The notes beneath the pieces were generated by a model. The model was not told the origin of the DNA and searched no databases. It saw only the letters and a program-made list of their open reading frames with translations. The translations under genes were made by a program, and so were the position numbers. Of a DNA stretch of 49,007 bases, positions 8,403 to 17,966 are shown piece by piece. Position 1 is the stretch's first letter. The number at the start of each line of letters is the position of its first letter. Source of the DNA: Bacillaceae bacterium SAS-127 (lineage in GTDB: Bacteria > Bacillota > Bacilli > Bacillales > Domibacillaceae); NCBI GenBank assembly GCA_002261155.1, contig NKXN01000037.1, forward strand, positions 1 through 49,007, written 5' to 3'.

Positions 8403-10019
8403 TTATGACTTTTGTTGATCCTCTAGCATCGGTACTCTCGTCGAGCCAATTGCGGCATCAATTTCTCGCTTCAACCCATGCCAGTTTTTATTCGTGTGAG
8501 CAGCTACGTATACTTCGTTATCGATTTGGCGAATCCATAGACGACGATGATTCCAATAAGCGCCTTGGACAACACCAATCATAAAGATCGCTCCACCAAC
8601 CGCTAAAATCCATAACGTTAAGTCTTTACGGACTGTAAGCACAGAAATATTACGAGTCTCAATCCCTTTGAACTCCATTTTGTACTCAGTTTCTCCGACA
8701 GGCTCTAACGTTTTACGAATCGCGACGAAACTAATTTCCCCTTTTGGATGCTCAGGAGAGATCATTTTAAAGAAAAAGGCAGGATTATTTGGATTAGGAG
8801 ACTTTGTCGTCGGTTCTCCTTCTTCAGAAAATCCAGCATAGTCTGGAAAATAACCGATCAATTCTACTTTATATCCGTTTCCAAGATCATACACATCTTT
8901 AGGCTTTAACAGATCAATTTTGACCTTTCCAACCTCTTCTTGTGTTGCTTTATTCGTTAAACCAAATTCCATTGCTTTCAGTTCGTCTTTAGTGAAGCTA
9001 TCTTGATAAAGAGCGTAGTTGTCAAATTTAAACGGTTCATTTACACGAATTTCTCCTGACTTCACCTTCGTTAGCTGTGGTTCTGCACCAGGTAATCCTT
9101 GATTTTCATCTCGGTAAAGCACCGCGTTTGTTTGATACGTCTTCACTACACCGTTAGCTTTTTCTAGCGCTTGATTAAACACTTCAGGATCTTTATCTTT
9201 ATCATAATTTTCAACGATAAATTTTTCATTTTTTAAATAATACTCACCGTTCGTCCCTGGAATTTCCAAAGTGGCTCCTTCACGAACAAACAACGTTTCA
9301 TCGACATACATGCCGTCTACCGAACGAAGCATTGCACCAAATAAAAAAATAATAAGACCGATGTGATTGACGTAAGGCCCCCAACGGGAAAAGCGGTTTT
9401 TTTCCGCGAGTAAACTTCCCTCTTCTTCCCGAAGCTTATAACGCTTACTTGCTAATTGCTTCTTAACGTCACTCCATTCTTCTTCACTGAGCTTCACTTC
9501 CTGCTTCGTGAAAAAGCGTTGTTTATTCATAAAAGAAACATGACGAGCGACTCGTTGATTCTTTAACGCGCGATACAGCGGGATCACACGGTCCAGGCTA
9601 CAAATCACAAGAGATACACCAATGGATGCAATTAAAGCGATAAACCAAGCGGAATTATATAAATCATAAAAGCCAAACATATAATATAGTTTCCCCGCAA
9701 AACCATACACATCTTCATAATATTGCTCAGGTGGTATATTTTGAGGAATAAATAGCTTCTGCGGAAAAATAGTTCCAATGGATGATGCAACAAGCGTTAA
9801 AACGATTAGCCAAACCCCGACTTTTACGGAAGAAAAGAAGTTCCACACCTTATCAACAATTGTTTTTTGATACGTTTGTGATCGGCGAGCACTACCTTCA
9901 TAGCGCATATCATGTAGCTTTTCTTGTTTCGCTTCTTCCGTTAGCGCTCTTCCGCATGATTCACATAAAATGGTTCCGTGAGGATTGACATGGCCACATT
10001 CACATTTAACTTTCTCCAT
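8403..10019 (-). CDS. resB: Cytochrome c biogenesis protein ResB (Ccs1), with N-terminal zinc ribbon
   Basis: 538 residues. With ResC this protein forms the System II heme lyase that exports heme and attaches it to apocytochrome c on the outer face of the membrane. The first 25 residues form a four-cysteine ribbon (Cys6, Cys8, Cys19, Cys22), also known in Bacillus ResB. Four membrane helices follow at about 66-86, 127-147, 216-234 and 480-502. A large extracytoplasmic domain lies between the third and fourth (about 240-475). Conserved segments include [15 protein letters not shown] and [13 protein letters not shown]. The start ATG follows AAGGAG by 7 bases. It lies between resA and resC in one transcription unit. 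Confidence 0.95.
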   Translation of the reverse strand: MEKVKCECGHVNPHGTILCESCGRALTEEAKQEKLHDMRYEGSARRSQTYQKTIVDKVWNFFSSVKVGVWLIVLTLVASSIGTIFPQKLFIPQNIPPEQYYEDVYGFAGKLYYMFGFYDLYNSAWFIALIASIGVSLVICSLDRVIPLYRALKNQRVARHVSFMNKQRFFTKQEVKLSEEEWSDVKKQLASKRYKLREEEGSLLAEKNRFSRWGPYVNHIGLIIFLFGAMLRSVDGMYVDETLFVREGATLEIPGTNGEYYLKNEKFIVENYDKDKDPEVFNQALEKANGVVKTYQTNAVLYRDENQGLPGAEPQLTKVKSGEIRVNEPFKFDNYALYQDSFTKDELKAMEFGLTNKATQEEVGKVKIDLLKPKDVYDLGNGYKVELIGYFPDYAGFSEEGEPTTKSPNPNNPAFFFKMISPEHPKGEISFVAIRKTLEPVGETEYKMEFKGIETRNISVLTVRKDLTLWILAVGGAIFMIGVVQGAYWNHRRLWIRQIDNEVYVAAHTNKNWHGLKREIDAAIGSTRVPMLEDQQKS

Positions 10020-10036
10020 TTCAAAACTCCTTAAAA

Positions 10037-10570
10037 TTATGGTTTCACTTTTTCAAATAAAGCTCTCACCTGTTCTTCTTTCACGAGTCCACCAACAACG
10101 ATCTCTTCCACTTTTCCTTCTGCATTAATCATATATGTAGCTGGAAGCCTACTCACTCCATACGCCTTTTCTACTTCTTTCGTTGTATCGATCGCAACTG
10201 GAAACGTTAAGCCATATTGTTTAACGAAATTCTTCGTTTGCAATTCAGAATCGCCAACGTTCACAGCCAAAACTTCTACCCCTTGATCTTTAAATTCCTT
10301 TGACACCGTTTCCATATGGGGCATCTCTTCTTTACATGGGGCACACCATGTTCCCCAGAAATTAAGAAATACACCTTTTCCTTTATAATCCGACAACTGA
10401 TGCTTCTCTCCTGAAAGGTCGGTTAATACAAAATCAGGTGCCTCGTCCCCTACTTGCAAAGTGCCACGCGCCTCTTTTGTCAAATTCGTATAAAGCGTAT
10501 AGCCGACAGCTATCGCTAAAATAGCTAAAATGACAGAACGCATAATAAAGCGTTGTTTTCTTTTATCCAA
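10037..10570 (-). CDS. resA: Thiol-disulfide oxidoreductase ResA
   Basis: 177 residues: one N-terminal membrane anchor (about 10-28) and an extracytoplasmic thioredoxin-like domain with the active site WCAPC (Cys76, Cys79). ResA reduces the CXXCH disulfide of apocytochrome c before heme attachment by ResBC, receiving electrons from CcdA. The start is TTG, 8 bases after GGAGGGG; no in-frame ATG is better placed. It is the first gene of resABC, with resB beginning 17 bases after its stop. A TATAAT element about 63 bases upstream has no matching -35 hexamer, which suits activation by ResD. Confidence 0.95.
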   Translation of the reverse strand: MDKRKQRFIMRSVILAILAIAVGYTLYTNLTKEARGTLQVGDEAPDFVLTDLSGEKHQLSDYKGKGVFLNFWGTWCAPCKEEMPHMETVSKEFKDQGVEVLAVNVGDSELQTKNFVKQYGLTFPVAIDTTKEVEKAYGVSRLPATYMINAEGKVEEIVVGGLVKEEQVRALFEKVKP

Positions 10571-10632
10571 GAAGTGATCCCCTCCCGATATAGCATATGA
10601 TTGTTATGTTTTACATATTAAACCTTCACATC

Positions 10633-10638
10633 ATTATA
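10633..10638 (-). promoter_or_regulatory. Candidate -10 element of the resABC promoter
   Basis: A perfect TATAAT on the minus strand lies about 63 bases before the resA start. The position of a -35 hexamer at 17-base spacing reads TACCCT, which is not a sigma-A -35. Known ResD-dependent promoters are activator-assisted, which would fit, but I see no certain ResD box. Confidence 0.45.
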
Positions 10639-10687
10639 CCATTTCCGTGTTTTTAAGGGTATTTGAGGGATGTGTGACAATTTCTTG

Positions 10688-11419
10688 TCAGCGCAACATC
10701 CCTGTTTCAGCTAATGCACGTAGCTGCTTCACTTCATGAGCCGTTAACTCGCGAAACTCCCCGGCATTCAACCCTCTTAACGTTAAAAATGCGTATCTTT
10801 CACGCTTTAGCTTTTGAACCTCGAAGCCGATCGCTTCAAACATGCGACGCACTTGACGATTTCGCCCTTCATGAATCGTAATTTCAATATTTGCTCGTTG
10901 CTTCTTTTTATCGACAGACAGCTCTTTTACTTTCGCTGGTGCTGTTTTTCCATCCTCTAGCTTGATGCCCGAAGCAAGTTGCTTTAACATATAGCGCTGC
11001 GGAATACCGTTGAGGCGCGCCACATAAGTTTTATCAATTTCATAACGTGGATGTGTTAATAAGTTAGCAAACTCTCCATCATTCGTTAAAAGTAGCAACC
11101 CTGATGTATCATAATCAAGCCGTCCGACCGGAAAAATTCTTTGCTCCATCAACGGAAAGTAATCCGTTACGACTTTGCGGTTTTTATCGTCGGAAACTGC
11201 TGAAATGACACCACGCGGTTTATAAAATAAGAAATAAACCTTCTCTTGCCCTTCAACAGGAACACCACCCACTTCTACTTTGTCAGAAGGGGACACTTTC
11301 GTTCCAAGTTCTGTTACCACTTTCCCGTTCACTGTTACTTTTCCTTCTATTATTAGTTGCTCTGCTTTACGTCTTGACGCAAATCCAGCTTGTGCGATCA
11401 CTTTTTGTAGCCGCTCCAT
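10688..11419 (-). CDS. rluB: 23S rRNA pseudouridine synthase RluB
   Basis: 243 residues. An N-terminal S4 RNA-binding domain (about 1-60, with AGFASRRKAEQLI) is followed by an RsuA-family pseudouridine synthase domain. Its catalytic aspartate is Asp102 in GRLDYDTSGLLLLTND. It modifies large-subunit rRNA at the peptidyl-transferase centre region (position 2605 in E. coli numbering). The upstream ATG at 11450-11452 would add 11 residues; I chose the ATG at 11417-11419 because a GAGGTG site lies 5 bases before it and the family begins there. The adjacency to resA and spmB is as in B. subtilis. Confidence 0.94.
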   Translation of the reverse strand: MERLQKVIAQAGFASRRKAEQLIIEGKVTVNGKVVTELGTKVSPSDKVEVGGVPVEGQEKVYFLFYKPRGVISAVSDDKNRKVVTDYFPLMEQRIFPVGRLDYDTSGLLLLTNDGEFANLLTHPRYEIDKTYVARLNGIPQRYMLKQLASGIKLEDGKTAPAKVKELSVDKKKQRANIEITIHEGRNRQVRRMFEAIGFEVQKLKRERYAFLTLRGLNAGEFRELTAHEVKQLRALAETGMLR

Positions 11420-11520
11420 TCCATCACCTCTAAATTCTTCAATATGTGTCATTATGCATTATTACACATCGATTGAAATAAGAAAAGCCGCAGACACTAT
11501 CAATAAGGTATAAATCCATT

Positions 11521-11549
11521 AAAAAAACTGCTCCGCAGCGGAACAGTTT
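11521..11549 (-). terminator. Terminator after spmB
   Basis: Bases 11526-11536 and 11538-11548 are inverted repeats (11 bp with one G-U; the real loop is formed by the inner bases). T runs lie on both sides. On the minus strand it directly follows the spmB stop and ends the dacB-spmA-spmB transcript. Confidence 0.85.
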
Positions 11550-12080
11550 TTATGAAAACATCCATGAAACGATAAAAATAGCGGCTACAAACCCAGCCAA
11601 ATCGGCAAGTAAGCCCACTTTCAATGCATCACCCATTTGCTTGATGCCAACCGCCCCAAAATAAATCGTCAATACATAAAAGGTTGTATCTGTACTTCCT
11701 TGCATCACAGAAGCTAGACGACCAATATACGAATCCGGCCCATGAGTAGCTATTAAATCACTCACCATTCCTAAAGCTGCCGTTCCTGAAATGGGGCGAA
11801 TTAAGGCGAGCGGAAAGACTTCTGGTGCTAGGCCGATCGATAGCAGGAGCGGCCTCATCCAGTCTACGACACTTTCAAGAGCCCCAGAAGCTCGAAAGAT
11901 CGCAATCGATACCATCATCCCGACTAAATAAGGAATAATCGAGATGGCAATGTGGATTCCCTCTTTGCCCCCTTCAACAAACGTTTCATATGTGGGAACT
12001 TTTTTGAACGTACCGTAAAGTAGAATGAAGCCGATGATGACGGGGATGATCCAAATAGAAATGAGCGAGAGCCAAGCCAT
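11550..12080 (-). CDS. spmB: Spore maturation protein SpmB
   Basis: A 176-residue membrane protein of the nucleoside-recognition (Gate) domain family, with several hydrophobic helices and the RPISGTAALGMVSDL segment typical of SpmB. With SpmA it is needed for normal dehydration of the spore core; the transported molecule is unknown. The ATG directly follows the spmA stop codon, with the Shine-Dalgarno GAGGGGG inside spmA, so the pair is coupled. A terminator follows. Confidence 0.95.
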   Translation of the reverse strand: MAWLSLISIWIIPVIIGFILLYGTFKKVPTYETFVEGGKEGIHIAISIIPYLVGMMVSIAIFRASGALESVVDWMRPLLLSIGLAPEVFPLALIRPISGTAALGMVSDLIATHGPDSYIGRLASVMQGSTDTTFYVLTIYFGAVGIKQMGDALKVGLLADLAGFVAAIFIVSWMFS

Positions 12081-12674
12081 TTATCCCCCTCCCTTTCGTA
12101 TGCGACGAGAGTAAAAGTAGCGGTCAATCATGATCGCAAACGTCGTAGAACAAGCTGTTGCAAACAGGGTAGGCGCCACAATTTCAGCTGGGGAAGCAGA
12201 TTCATAAGAAAAACGAATCGCTAAGATCGTCGTTGGTATAATCGTAAGACTCGATGTATTCAACGCTAAAAAAGTAATCATGGAGCGACTCGCTTCACTT
12301 TTCCCTCCATTTAATCGCTTTAATTCCTCCATCGCTTTAATCCCGAACGGCGTAGCCGCGTTACCAAGGCCAAACATATTGGCCGTCATATTCGACAGAA
12401 TGTACCCCATCGCTGGATGGTCATCCGGGATATCCGGGAATAATCGTTTCGCGATCGGCTTGAACAAATGAGCGAGTTGCTTGAGCATACCGGCTTTCTC
12501 AGCTATTTTCATGATGCCAAGCCAAAACACAAGGACACTAATTAAACCGATACAAATCGTCACAGCTTCTCCAGAGGCTTCAAAAACCGCTTTGTTCACC
12601 TCATTCATTTTTCCATTGATCGCTGCAAAAATCAGCCCAATTAAAGTCATCCCTACCCAAATATAATTAACCAT
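12081..12674 (-). CDS. spmA: Spore maturation protein SpmA
   Basis: A 197-residue membrane protein, the partner of SpmB. It has an N-terminal pair of helices, the conserved NMFGLGNAATPFGIKAMEE segment at about 115-133 and LNTSSLTIIPTT further on. SpmA and SpmB act in the mother cell during spore core dehydration. The upstream site is modest (GGTG). It begins 21 bases after the dacB stop and abuts spmB, as in the B. subtilis dacB-spmA-spmB operon. Confidence 0.95.
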   Translation of the reverse strand: MVNYIWVGMTLIGLIFAAINGKMNEVNKAVFEASGEAVTICIGLISVLVFWLGIMKIAEKAGMLKQLAHLFKPIAKRLFPDIPDDHPAMGYILSNMTANMFGLGNAATPFGIKAMEELKRLNGGKSEASRSMITFLALNTSSLTIIPTTILAIRFSYESASPAEIVAPTLFATACSTTFAIMIDRYFYSRRIRKGGG

Positions 12675-12695
12675 GATTCATTTCACCATCATTGA

Positions 12696-13802
12696 TCATG
12701 ACCACCATTCCTTCCACTTCTCCCATAGAGATTTCTGCTCGTCGCTTTTCTCCTGTTTATAATAAATAGGAATTGTAAATACTTTTTCTTTATTTAAAAA
12801 AGCTTCAGCTTGTCCGACTACTTCAGGCACCTTCCCACGTTTCCAGTTTTTTTTCGGTTTCAGTAGTTTATAATGGATAGATAGTTGTTCTTCCTCTTCT
12901 TTTGTGAGCGGGAATAGTACATCTCTTTTTAAGTAGATATGACCGTCATAAAAAGAATTGTTTATCTTCATTGCTTTTTTATGCAAAATCACTTTAGGGT
13001 CATATTTCTCAAAACTCGATTCGTACATATAAATGTGGTCATTCCAATCATCAGATGCATCTAATGTCACTGCAATTAAATCCATATCCCCTTTCGTCGC
13101 CGTTGTTACTAAAGTTCGATGAGCTTTTTTCGTATAACCTGTTTTCCCCCCTGTACAATATTCGTATTTTTCTGTCAATAAACGGTTTTTATTATGCCAA
13201 ATTCGATCCCACTCGCCACTCGGATCTTTGACACGATATTTTTTCGTTCCAGCTATTTCACGATACTTAGCATTCTTCATCGCGTACCTGGTCAAAAGTG
13301 CCATATCATAAGCGGTGGAACGATGCTTCTCACTATCATCTAAGCCATGCGGGTTAGCAAAGTGAGTGTTTTTCATGCCGATTTCCTTCGCCTTTTCATT
13401 CATTAAAAATACAAATCCCTCTTTGCTTCCTCCTACATGTTCAGCGATCGCAACAGCCGCATCATTTCCTGAGCGCAACATTAAACCATACACTAAATCT
13501 TCTAACGAAATCTTTTCGCCTTTTTTTAAATAAAGTGATGAACCCTCCGTTAGCACCGCTCGCTTGCTCACCTTTACTTTGTCCTGTAGCTTGTCCGACT
13601 CAATCGCAATGATTGCGGTCATAATTTTCGTGATACTAGCAATGCGCATTACCTCATGTGGATCTTTGGCATATAGTACTCGTCCACTTTGTTGCTCCAT
13701 GACGATCGCACTAACAGCACTCGTGCTCGCTTGTGCTGGTGAATTTATTGACAGTAAGAACAGTAGGAAAGCCAGGATGACAACTGGCATTTTTTTATTC
13801 AT
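12696..13802 (-). CDS. dacB: D-alanyl-D-alanine carboxypeptidase DacB (PBP5*, spore cortex)
   Basis: 368 residues from the ATG at 13800-13802. That start gives a clean signal peptide (lysines, then residues 6-23 hydrophobic, cleaved near PAQA). The longer frame to 13868 adds an unlikely basic stretch. Serine-peptidase motifs of the low-molecular-mass PBP family are all present: Ser56-x-x-Lys59 (SITK), Ser111-Gly-Asn113 and Lys220-Thr-Gly222. It trims stem peptides of cortex peptidoglycan in the developing spore, controlling cross-linking. A sigma-E-type promoter precedes it, matching its known mother-cell expression, and spmA-spmB follow. Confidence 0.94.
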   Translation of the reverse strand: MNKKMPVVILAFLLFLLSINSPAQASTSAVSAIVMEQQSGRVLYAKDPHEVMRIASITKIMTAIIAIESDKLQDKVKVSKRAVLTEGSSLYLKKGEKISLEDLVYGLMLRSGNDAAVAIAEHVGGSKEGFVFLMNEKAKEIGMKNTHFANPHGLDDSEKHRSTAYDMALLTRYAMKNAKYREIAGTKKYRVKDPSGEWDRIWHNKNRLLTEKYEYCTGGKTGYTKKAHRTLVTTATKGDMDLIAVTLDASDDWNDHIYMYESSFEKYDPKVILHKKAMKINNSFYDGHIYLKRDVLFPLTKEEEEQLSIHYKLLKPKKNWKRGKVPEVVGQAEAFLNKEKVFTIPIYYKQEKSDEQKSLWEKWKEWWS

Positions 13803-13832
13803 CCGCCGATCTCTCCCTCGCTTATTTGTACA

Positions 13833-13861
13833 ACTATATGCAAAATAAGCCCCTAACATGA
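13833..13861 (-). promoter_or_regulatory. Sigma-E-type promoter before dacB
   Basis: On the minus strand TCATGTT (13855-13861) and CATATAGT (13833-13840) are 14 bases apart. They match the sigma-E consensus KMATATW / CATACAHT at 6 of 7 and 6 of 8 positions. It is about 31 bases from the ATG. Confidence 0.6.
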
Positions 13862-13865
13862 CGAA

Positions 13866-13892
13866 CAAAAAAAAGCGGCCTCAGCCGCTTTT
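13866..13892 (-). terminator. Terminator after scpB
   Basis: AAAAGCGGC / GCCGCTTTT hairpin with a 4-base loop and long T/A runs on both sides, just after the scpB stop on the minus strand. Confidence 0.9.
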
Positions 13893-14480
13893 TTACTCTT
13901 CATTATTTAATACTTGTTCAAATCGCTCAAAAAATAAATCTGCTTCTTCTTGTTCATTATCTTCGATTTCTGACAACGGTGGAAGCTCTGAAATGTCTTT
14001 TAATCCGAAGCAATCTAAAAACTCTTTCGTCGTACCATATAAAATCGGTCTTCCCGGCCCTTCTGCTCGTCCGTATTCCTTAATCAAGCCTTTCGCTACG
14101 AGATTTTGTAGCGCTCGATCGGCCTTCACTCCACGAATTTCTTCAATCTCCGCTCTTGTGATCGTCTGTTTATAAGCGATAATCGCTAACGTCTCTAGAG
14201 CCGCTTGAGAAAGCGTGTGTGAATGACCGTTTTCCACTAGCTTTTTAATATAGGGGGCGTGTTCTTTTTTCGTCGCCAGCTGATAGGTTCCTGCGAGTTC
14301 AATTAATAGAATGCCCCGATCTGGATCTTGTTCATAGCGTTCTTTTAATTCATTCACGATATCTTTTGCTTCATGCTCTTCCACTTCAAGCACTTGAACA
14401 ATTTGTTTTAATGACAACCCTTCATCACCGGCAGCGAAAAGTAGACTTTCTGTAATGCTCATCCAACGAATAATGGTCAT
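13893..14480 (-). CDS. scpB: Segregation and condensation protein ScpB
   Basis: 195 residues with two winged-helix domains. Typical segments are [16 protein letters not shown] at the N-terminus, [22 protein letters not shown] and [18 protein letters not shown]. ScpB dimers bind ScpA and with SMC form the condensin ring that organises and segregates the chromosome. The ATG overlaps the scpA stop (ATGA) after a GGAGGGG site. The C-terminal tail is acidic, as in homologues. Confidence 0.95.
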   Translation of the reverse strand: MTIIRWMSITESLLFAAGDEGLSLKQIVQVLEVEEHEAKDIVNELKERYEQDPDRGILLIELAGTYQLATKKEHAPYIKKLVENGHSHTLSQAALETLAIIAYKQTITRAEIEEIRGVKADRALQNLVAKGLIKEYGRAEGPGRPILYGTTKEFLDCFGLKDISELPPLSEIEDNEQEEADLFFERFEQVLNNEE

Positions 14481-15217
14481 TCGCTTTCCCCTCCTTTCGC
14501 CATCACAAACAGATCAGAAAAATTGTTCTGCTGCTCAACGACAATTTCATTTCGTTTCATTAATTCTAATACAGCTAAAAAGCTAACGACCATATGTCCT
14601 TTATCCTCATATGGAAAGAGGTCAATAAAACGAGTCGGCTGTTCGCACGTAGCTAATGTGGACAAAATTTGATCCATTCGTTTTTCTAGTGAGACCTCTT
14701 GCTTTTTTACTTTTTTCGTCATTGGGCGCTGCAATTTTTTGCGACGCAGAAGCTTATGGAACGCACCAAGCATATCATATACAGTAACACGTAAATTCTG
14801 TGCTGATGGCTGATTGTCTTCAAGAGCCGTTAAATCACTCGGCGCTTTTGTAAAAAACTCTCCTCGTTCTTCTTCTTTCTCTTTCAAGCGCTCGGCTGCC
14901 TCTTTATACTTTTTATACTCAACTAGTCGTTCCACCAGCTCTTCTCGTGGATCTTCTTCTACCCAATCGACTTCTTCCTCTTCTTCATGTGAAGGGAGTA
15001 ACGTTTTACTTTTAATCGCTAATAACGTCGCAGCCATGACTAAATATTCACTGGCGACATCCAGCTCTAATTCCTTCATCGCATGAATGAATAATAAATA
15101 CTGCTCTGTAATATCAGCCATCGGAATATCATATATGTCAATCTCTAACCGCTGAATTAAATGTAGCAACAAATCGAGTGGGCCCTCGAAAGCATCAACT
15201 TTTACTTTATATTGCAT
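14477..15217 (-). CDS. scpA: Segregation and condensation protein ScpA (kleisin)
   Basis: A 246-residue kleisin subunit of the SMC-ScpAB condensin. The N-terminal SMC-binding region ([16 protein letters not shown]) is intact. An acidic, lysine-rich middle (about 85-125) and the C-terminal winged helix (about 165-235) follow. Its gene is coupled to scpB by a 4-base overlap. The upstream Shine-Dalgarno (GGTGAT) is weak, but no alternative start matches the family. Confidence 0.95.
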   Translation of the reverse strand: MQYKVKVDAFEGPLDLLLHLIQRLEIDIYDIPMADITEQYLLFIHAMKELELDVASEYLVMAATLLAIKSKTLLPSHEEEEEVDWVEEDPREELVERLVEYKKYKEAAERLKEKEEERGEFFTKAPSDLTALEDNQPSAQNLRVTVYDMLGAFHKLLRRKKLQRPMTKKVKKQEVSLEKRMDQILSTLATCEQPTRFIDLFPYEDKGHMVVSFLAVLELMKRNEIVVEQQNNFSDLFVMAKGGESE

Positions 15218-15309
15218 ATTTTATCACCAATTCTTTTCAGTTCACTCAAAAAAAGCTCAACTTTTAGTATAGAGGATTCAGCGACACTGTCCACTACTAT
15301 TTTCGGAAT

Positions 15310-15338
15310 TTGATCAACAGTTTTCAGCATGTTAAGAT
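15310..15338 (+). promoter_or_regulatory. Candidate sigma-A promoter for ypuF
   Basis: TTGATC (15310-15315) and TAAGAT (15333-15338) with a 17-base spacer, about 34 bases before the ypuF ATG. Confidence 0.5.
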
Positions 15339-15371
15339 GTGTGTAATGCAATGTAGTGTAGGAGGACGTTC

Positions 15372-15914
15372 ATGTATTCTTATCCGTTGTCTTATTTAAC
15401 CTTTCTCGTTCATTTTCATGATCATCAAGACTATTTTGAATGCCACGAAGTGTTAGAAGAATATTGGAAAGAACAAACGGACCAAACTCGTGATTCTGTT
15501 TGGGTTGGTCTTATTCAAACAGCCGTCGTGCTTTATCACCATCGCCGCGGCAATTTTATTGGGGCGATGAAGCTCGCAACAAAAGCCCTCAACATTCTAC
15601 AGCAACGTCAAAAGGAGCTAACTGAACTAGGAATTGACAGCGAAACTTTTTTAGAAGTTTTCTCTGTCCGTCTTCAAGAGTTGCATCATCAACAACCATT
15701 CACCCCAATGTCTATTCCTGTGCACGATGCAGAGCTTAAGAACCAATATGAGCTTGTGAAACAATCTTGCTTTTCTCCACTTGTAAAGGAGTCAGCGGAT
15801 TATCTATATCATAAACATTCTTTGCGAGATCGTTCAGATGTAATTGCTGCTCGTAAACGATCATTGCAAGAAAAACAACGGGCTAGAAAAAAGCCCCAAA
15901 ATATTAGTCAGTAA
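15372..15914 (+). CDS. ypuF: DUF309 protein YpuF
   Basis: A 180-residue soluble protein. The N-terminal half holds the DUF309 signature: FHDHQDYFECHEVLEEYWK, with the paired His/Glu pattern, then GLIQTAVVLYHHRRGN and a helical repeat. The family is an all-helical bundle of unknown biochemical function. The C-terminal 60 residues are basic and probably flexible. The ATG follows AGGAGG by 7 bases. YpuF lies next to ribT and the scp genes in B. subtilis too. Here it points away from scpA. Confidence 0.85.
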   Translation: MYSYPLSYLTFLVHFHDHQDYFECHEVLEEYWKEQTDQTRDSVWVGLIQTAVVLYHHRRGNFIGAMKLATKALNILQQRQKELTELGIDSETFLEVFSVRLQELHHQQPFTPMSIPVHDAELKNQYELVKQSCFSPLVKESADYLYHKHSLRDRSDVIAARKRSLQEKQRARKKPQNISQ

Positions 15915-16338
<424 letters not shown>

Positions 16339-16378
16339 TTACCACTTTAACAAAACATTGGAAATTATTCAACTTTAC

Positions 16379-16465
16379 TTAAGCAATGAACAACCAATAA
16401 TATAAACCCCAGCCACATGCAATTAACATAAAAATGATAAAAAGTATGGCATTACTTCTATTCAT
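16379..16465 (-). CDS. 28-residue single-helix membrane peptide downstream of lysA
   Basis: An ATG at 16463-16465 preceded by GAGGTG opens a 28-codon frame ending TAA. The product is a short polar start (MNRSN), then an almost wholly hydrophobic helix with a CGWG segment and aromatic end (YYWLF). It lies 24 bases after the lysA stop on the same strand, so it is probably cotranscribed with lysA. I do not recognise it. The good ribosome binding site and membrane-like composition argue for a real small protein, but the short length leaves room for chance. Confidence 0.5.
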   Translation of the reverse strand: MNRSNAILFIIFMLIACGWGLYYWLFIA

Positions 16466-16489
16466 ACTTCACCTCGAATGGTTCGTCGT

Positions 16490-17812
16490 TCATTTATGAC
16501 TTATCGTTTTTGTCAAAGGAAGATCCAGCTTAATAATGTCCTCATAGCTTTCTCTCTTTATAATTAAGTCGGCATGTCCATTTTCTACAAAGACAACAGG
16601 AGGTCTTGGAATACGATTGTAGTTATTAGCCATAGAGTAGCCGTAAGCACCTGTACAGAACACCGCTAAAATATCGCCGGACTCCGCTTTGGGAAGCGGC
16701 AAATCCCATATAAGCATATCGCCTGATTCACAGCACTTTCCAGCAATCGATACCGTTTCTTCTACAGGATCGTTTACTCGATTAGCTAATACTGCTTCAT
16801 ACTTCGCTTCATACAAAGCTGGACGAATATTATCATTCATGCCCCCATCAATCGCAATATACTTTCTCACATTCGGGACATGCTTTTCCGATCCTGTTTG
16901 ATATAGCGTAATACCCGCATCTCCAACGAGAGAACGACCTGGCTCAATCCAAATTTCTGGCATAGACATTCCATAAGTAGCTGTCTGATCTTGTACTTCC
17001 TTAATAATTTCTTCCACATATTGTGAAGGCTCTAACGGATCATCTTCTTCAGTATAGCGAATTCCAAAGCCGCCGCCAAGGTTTAATACGTCGGATTCAA
17101 ACTGATAGCGTTCTTTCCAGTCCGCTAGCTTTTCGATAATTTTCCGGGCCGCTAACGTGAAGCCCGTCGTTTCAAATATTTGCGATCCGATATGACAATG
17201 GACTCCTAACAGCTTGACTCCTGTCATTTGCAAAGCTAGTTGCATAGCTTCTTCCGCTTGACCGTTATTTAAATCAAAGCCGAACTTTGAATCTTCTTGT
17301 CCCGTCGTAATATAATCATGCGTATGCGCCTCTACTCCTGGAGTCACCCTAAGTAAAATATTCATCTCTTTTCCTTGATGCTCACAAAGAGATTGTAGCA
17401 TATTTAGCTCATAAAAATTATCGACAACAACACAGCCAATGTCACTTTCAATGGCCATCTCGAGCTCTTCTTTACTTTTATTATTTCCATGAAAATGAAT
17501 TCTCTCCACCGGAAAGTTGGCTTTTAAAGCTGTATAAAGTTCGCCTCCAGATACGACATCTAAAGACAACCCTTCTTCTTCTACTAATTGAATCATGCCG
17601 ATGGATGAGAACGCTTTGCTAGCATAAGCCACTTGTGCACTTACTCCAAGCTTTTCAAACGTTTCTTTAAATCCTCTTGCTCTTTCTCGTATTAACGCAA
17701 CATCATAAATATACAGAGGCGTGCCGTATTTATTAGCTAAACTAACACAATCGACTCCTCCCACTTCTAAATGTCCAAATTGATTTACATGTGCCGTTCC
17801 ATATGTATGCAT
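16490..17812 (-). CDS. lysA: Diaminopimelate decarboxylase LysA
   Basis: A 440-residue PLP enzyme that decarboxylates meso-diaminopimelate to L-lysine, the last step of lysine synthesis. Seen are the PLP lysine (VAYASKAFSS), HCHIGSQI, the glycine-rich phosphate loop GGGFGIRY and the CCESGD active-site segment shared between subunits. The ATG follows GAGGAG. Position before spoVA matches B. subtilis. No lysine riboswitch is visible upstream, only a terminator belonging to spoVAF. Confidence 0.96.
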   Translation of the reverse strand: MHTYGTAHVNQFGHLEVGGVDCVSLANKYGTPLYIYDVALIRERARGFKETFEKLGVSAQVAYASKAFSSIGMIQLVEEEGLSLDVVSGGELYTALKANFPVERIHFHGNNKSKEELEMAIESDIGCVVVDNFYELNMLQSLCEHQGKEMNILLRVTPGVEAHTHDYITTGQEDSKFGFDLNNGQAEEAMQLALQMTGVKLLGVHCHIGSQIFETTGFTLAARKIIEKLADWKERYQFESDVLNLGGGFGIRYTEEDDPLEPSQYVEEIIKEVQDQTATYGMSMPEIWIEPGRSLVGDAGITLYQTGSEKHVPNVRKYIAIDGGMNDNIRPALYEAKYEAVLANRVNDPVEETVSIAGKCCESGDMLIWDLPLPKAESGDILAVFCTGAYGYSMANNYNRIPRPPVVFVENGHADLIIKRESYEDIIKLDLPLTKTISHK

Positions 17813-17874
17813 ATATTCTCCTCTATTCTTTGAGTTTCTTTTTTCTCAAATGTCAATATTCAGATAATAAAAAA

Positions 17875-17911
17875 GAAGAAATAGACAGTCGTCAACGTGA
17901 CAAACTGTCTA
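17875..17911 (-). terminator. Terminator after spoVAF
   Basis: AGACAGT (17883-17889) pairs with ACTGTCT (17904-17910). On the minus strand a T-rich tail (ATTTCTTCTTTTTT) follows. This ends the spoVA transcript before lysA. Confidence 0.65.
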
Positions 17912-17966
17912 AAAACTAAAATGATTAAAAGTAATATACCATACATCCGTTATTGACTCAACATCG

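Noticed and set aside
11420-11452. Upstream ATG for rluB
   Set aside because: No Shine-Dalgarno and no family match; the ATG at 11417-11419 follows GAGGTG.
17813-17966. Lysine riboswitch expected before lysA
   Set aside because: Only the spoVAF terminator and AT-rich sequence are present; none of the L-box landmarks were found.
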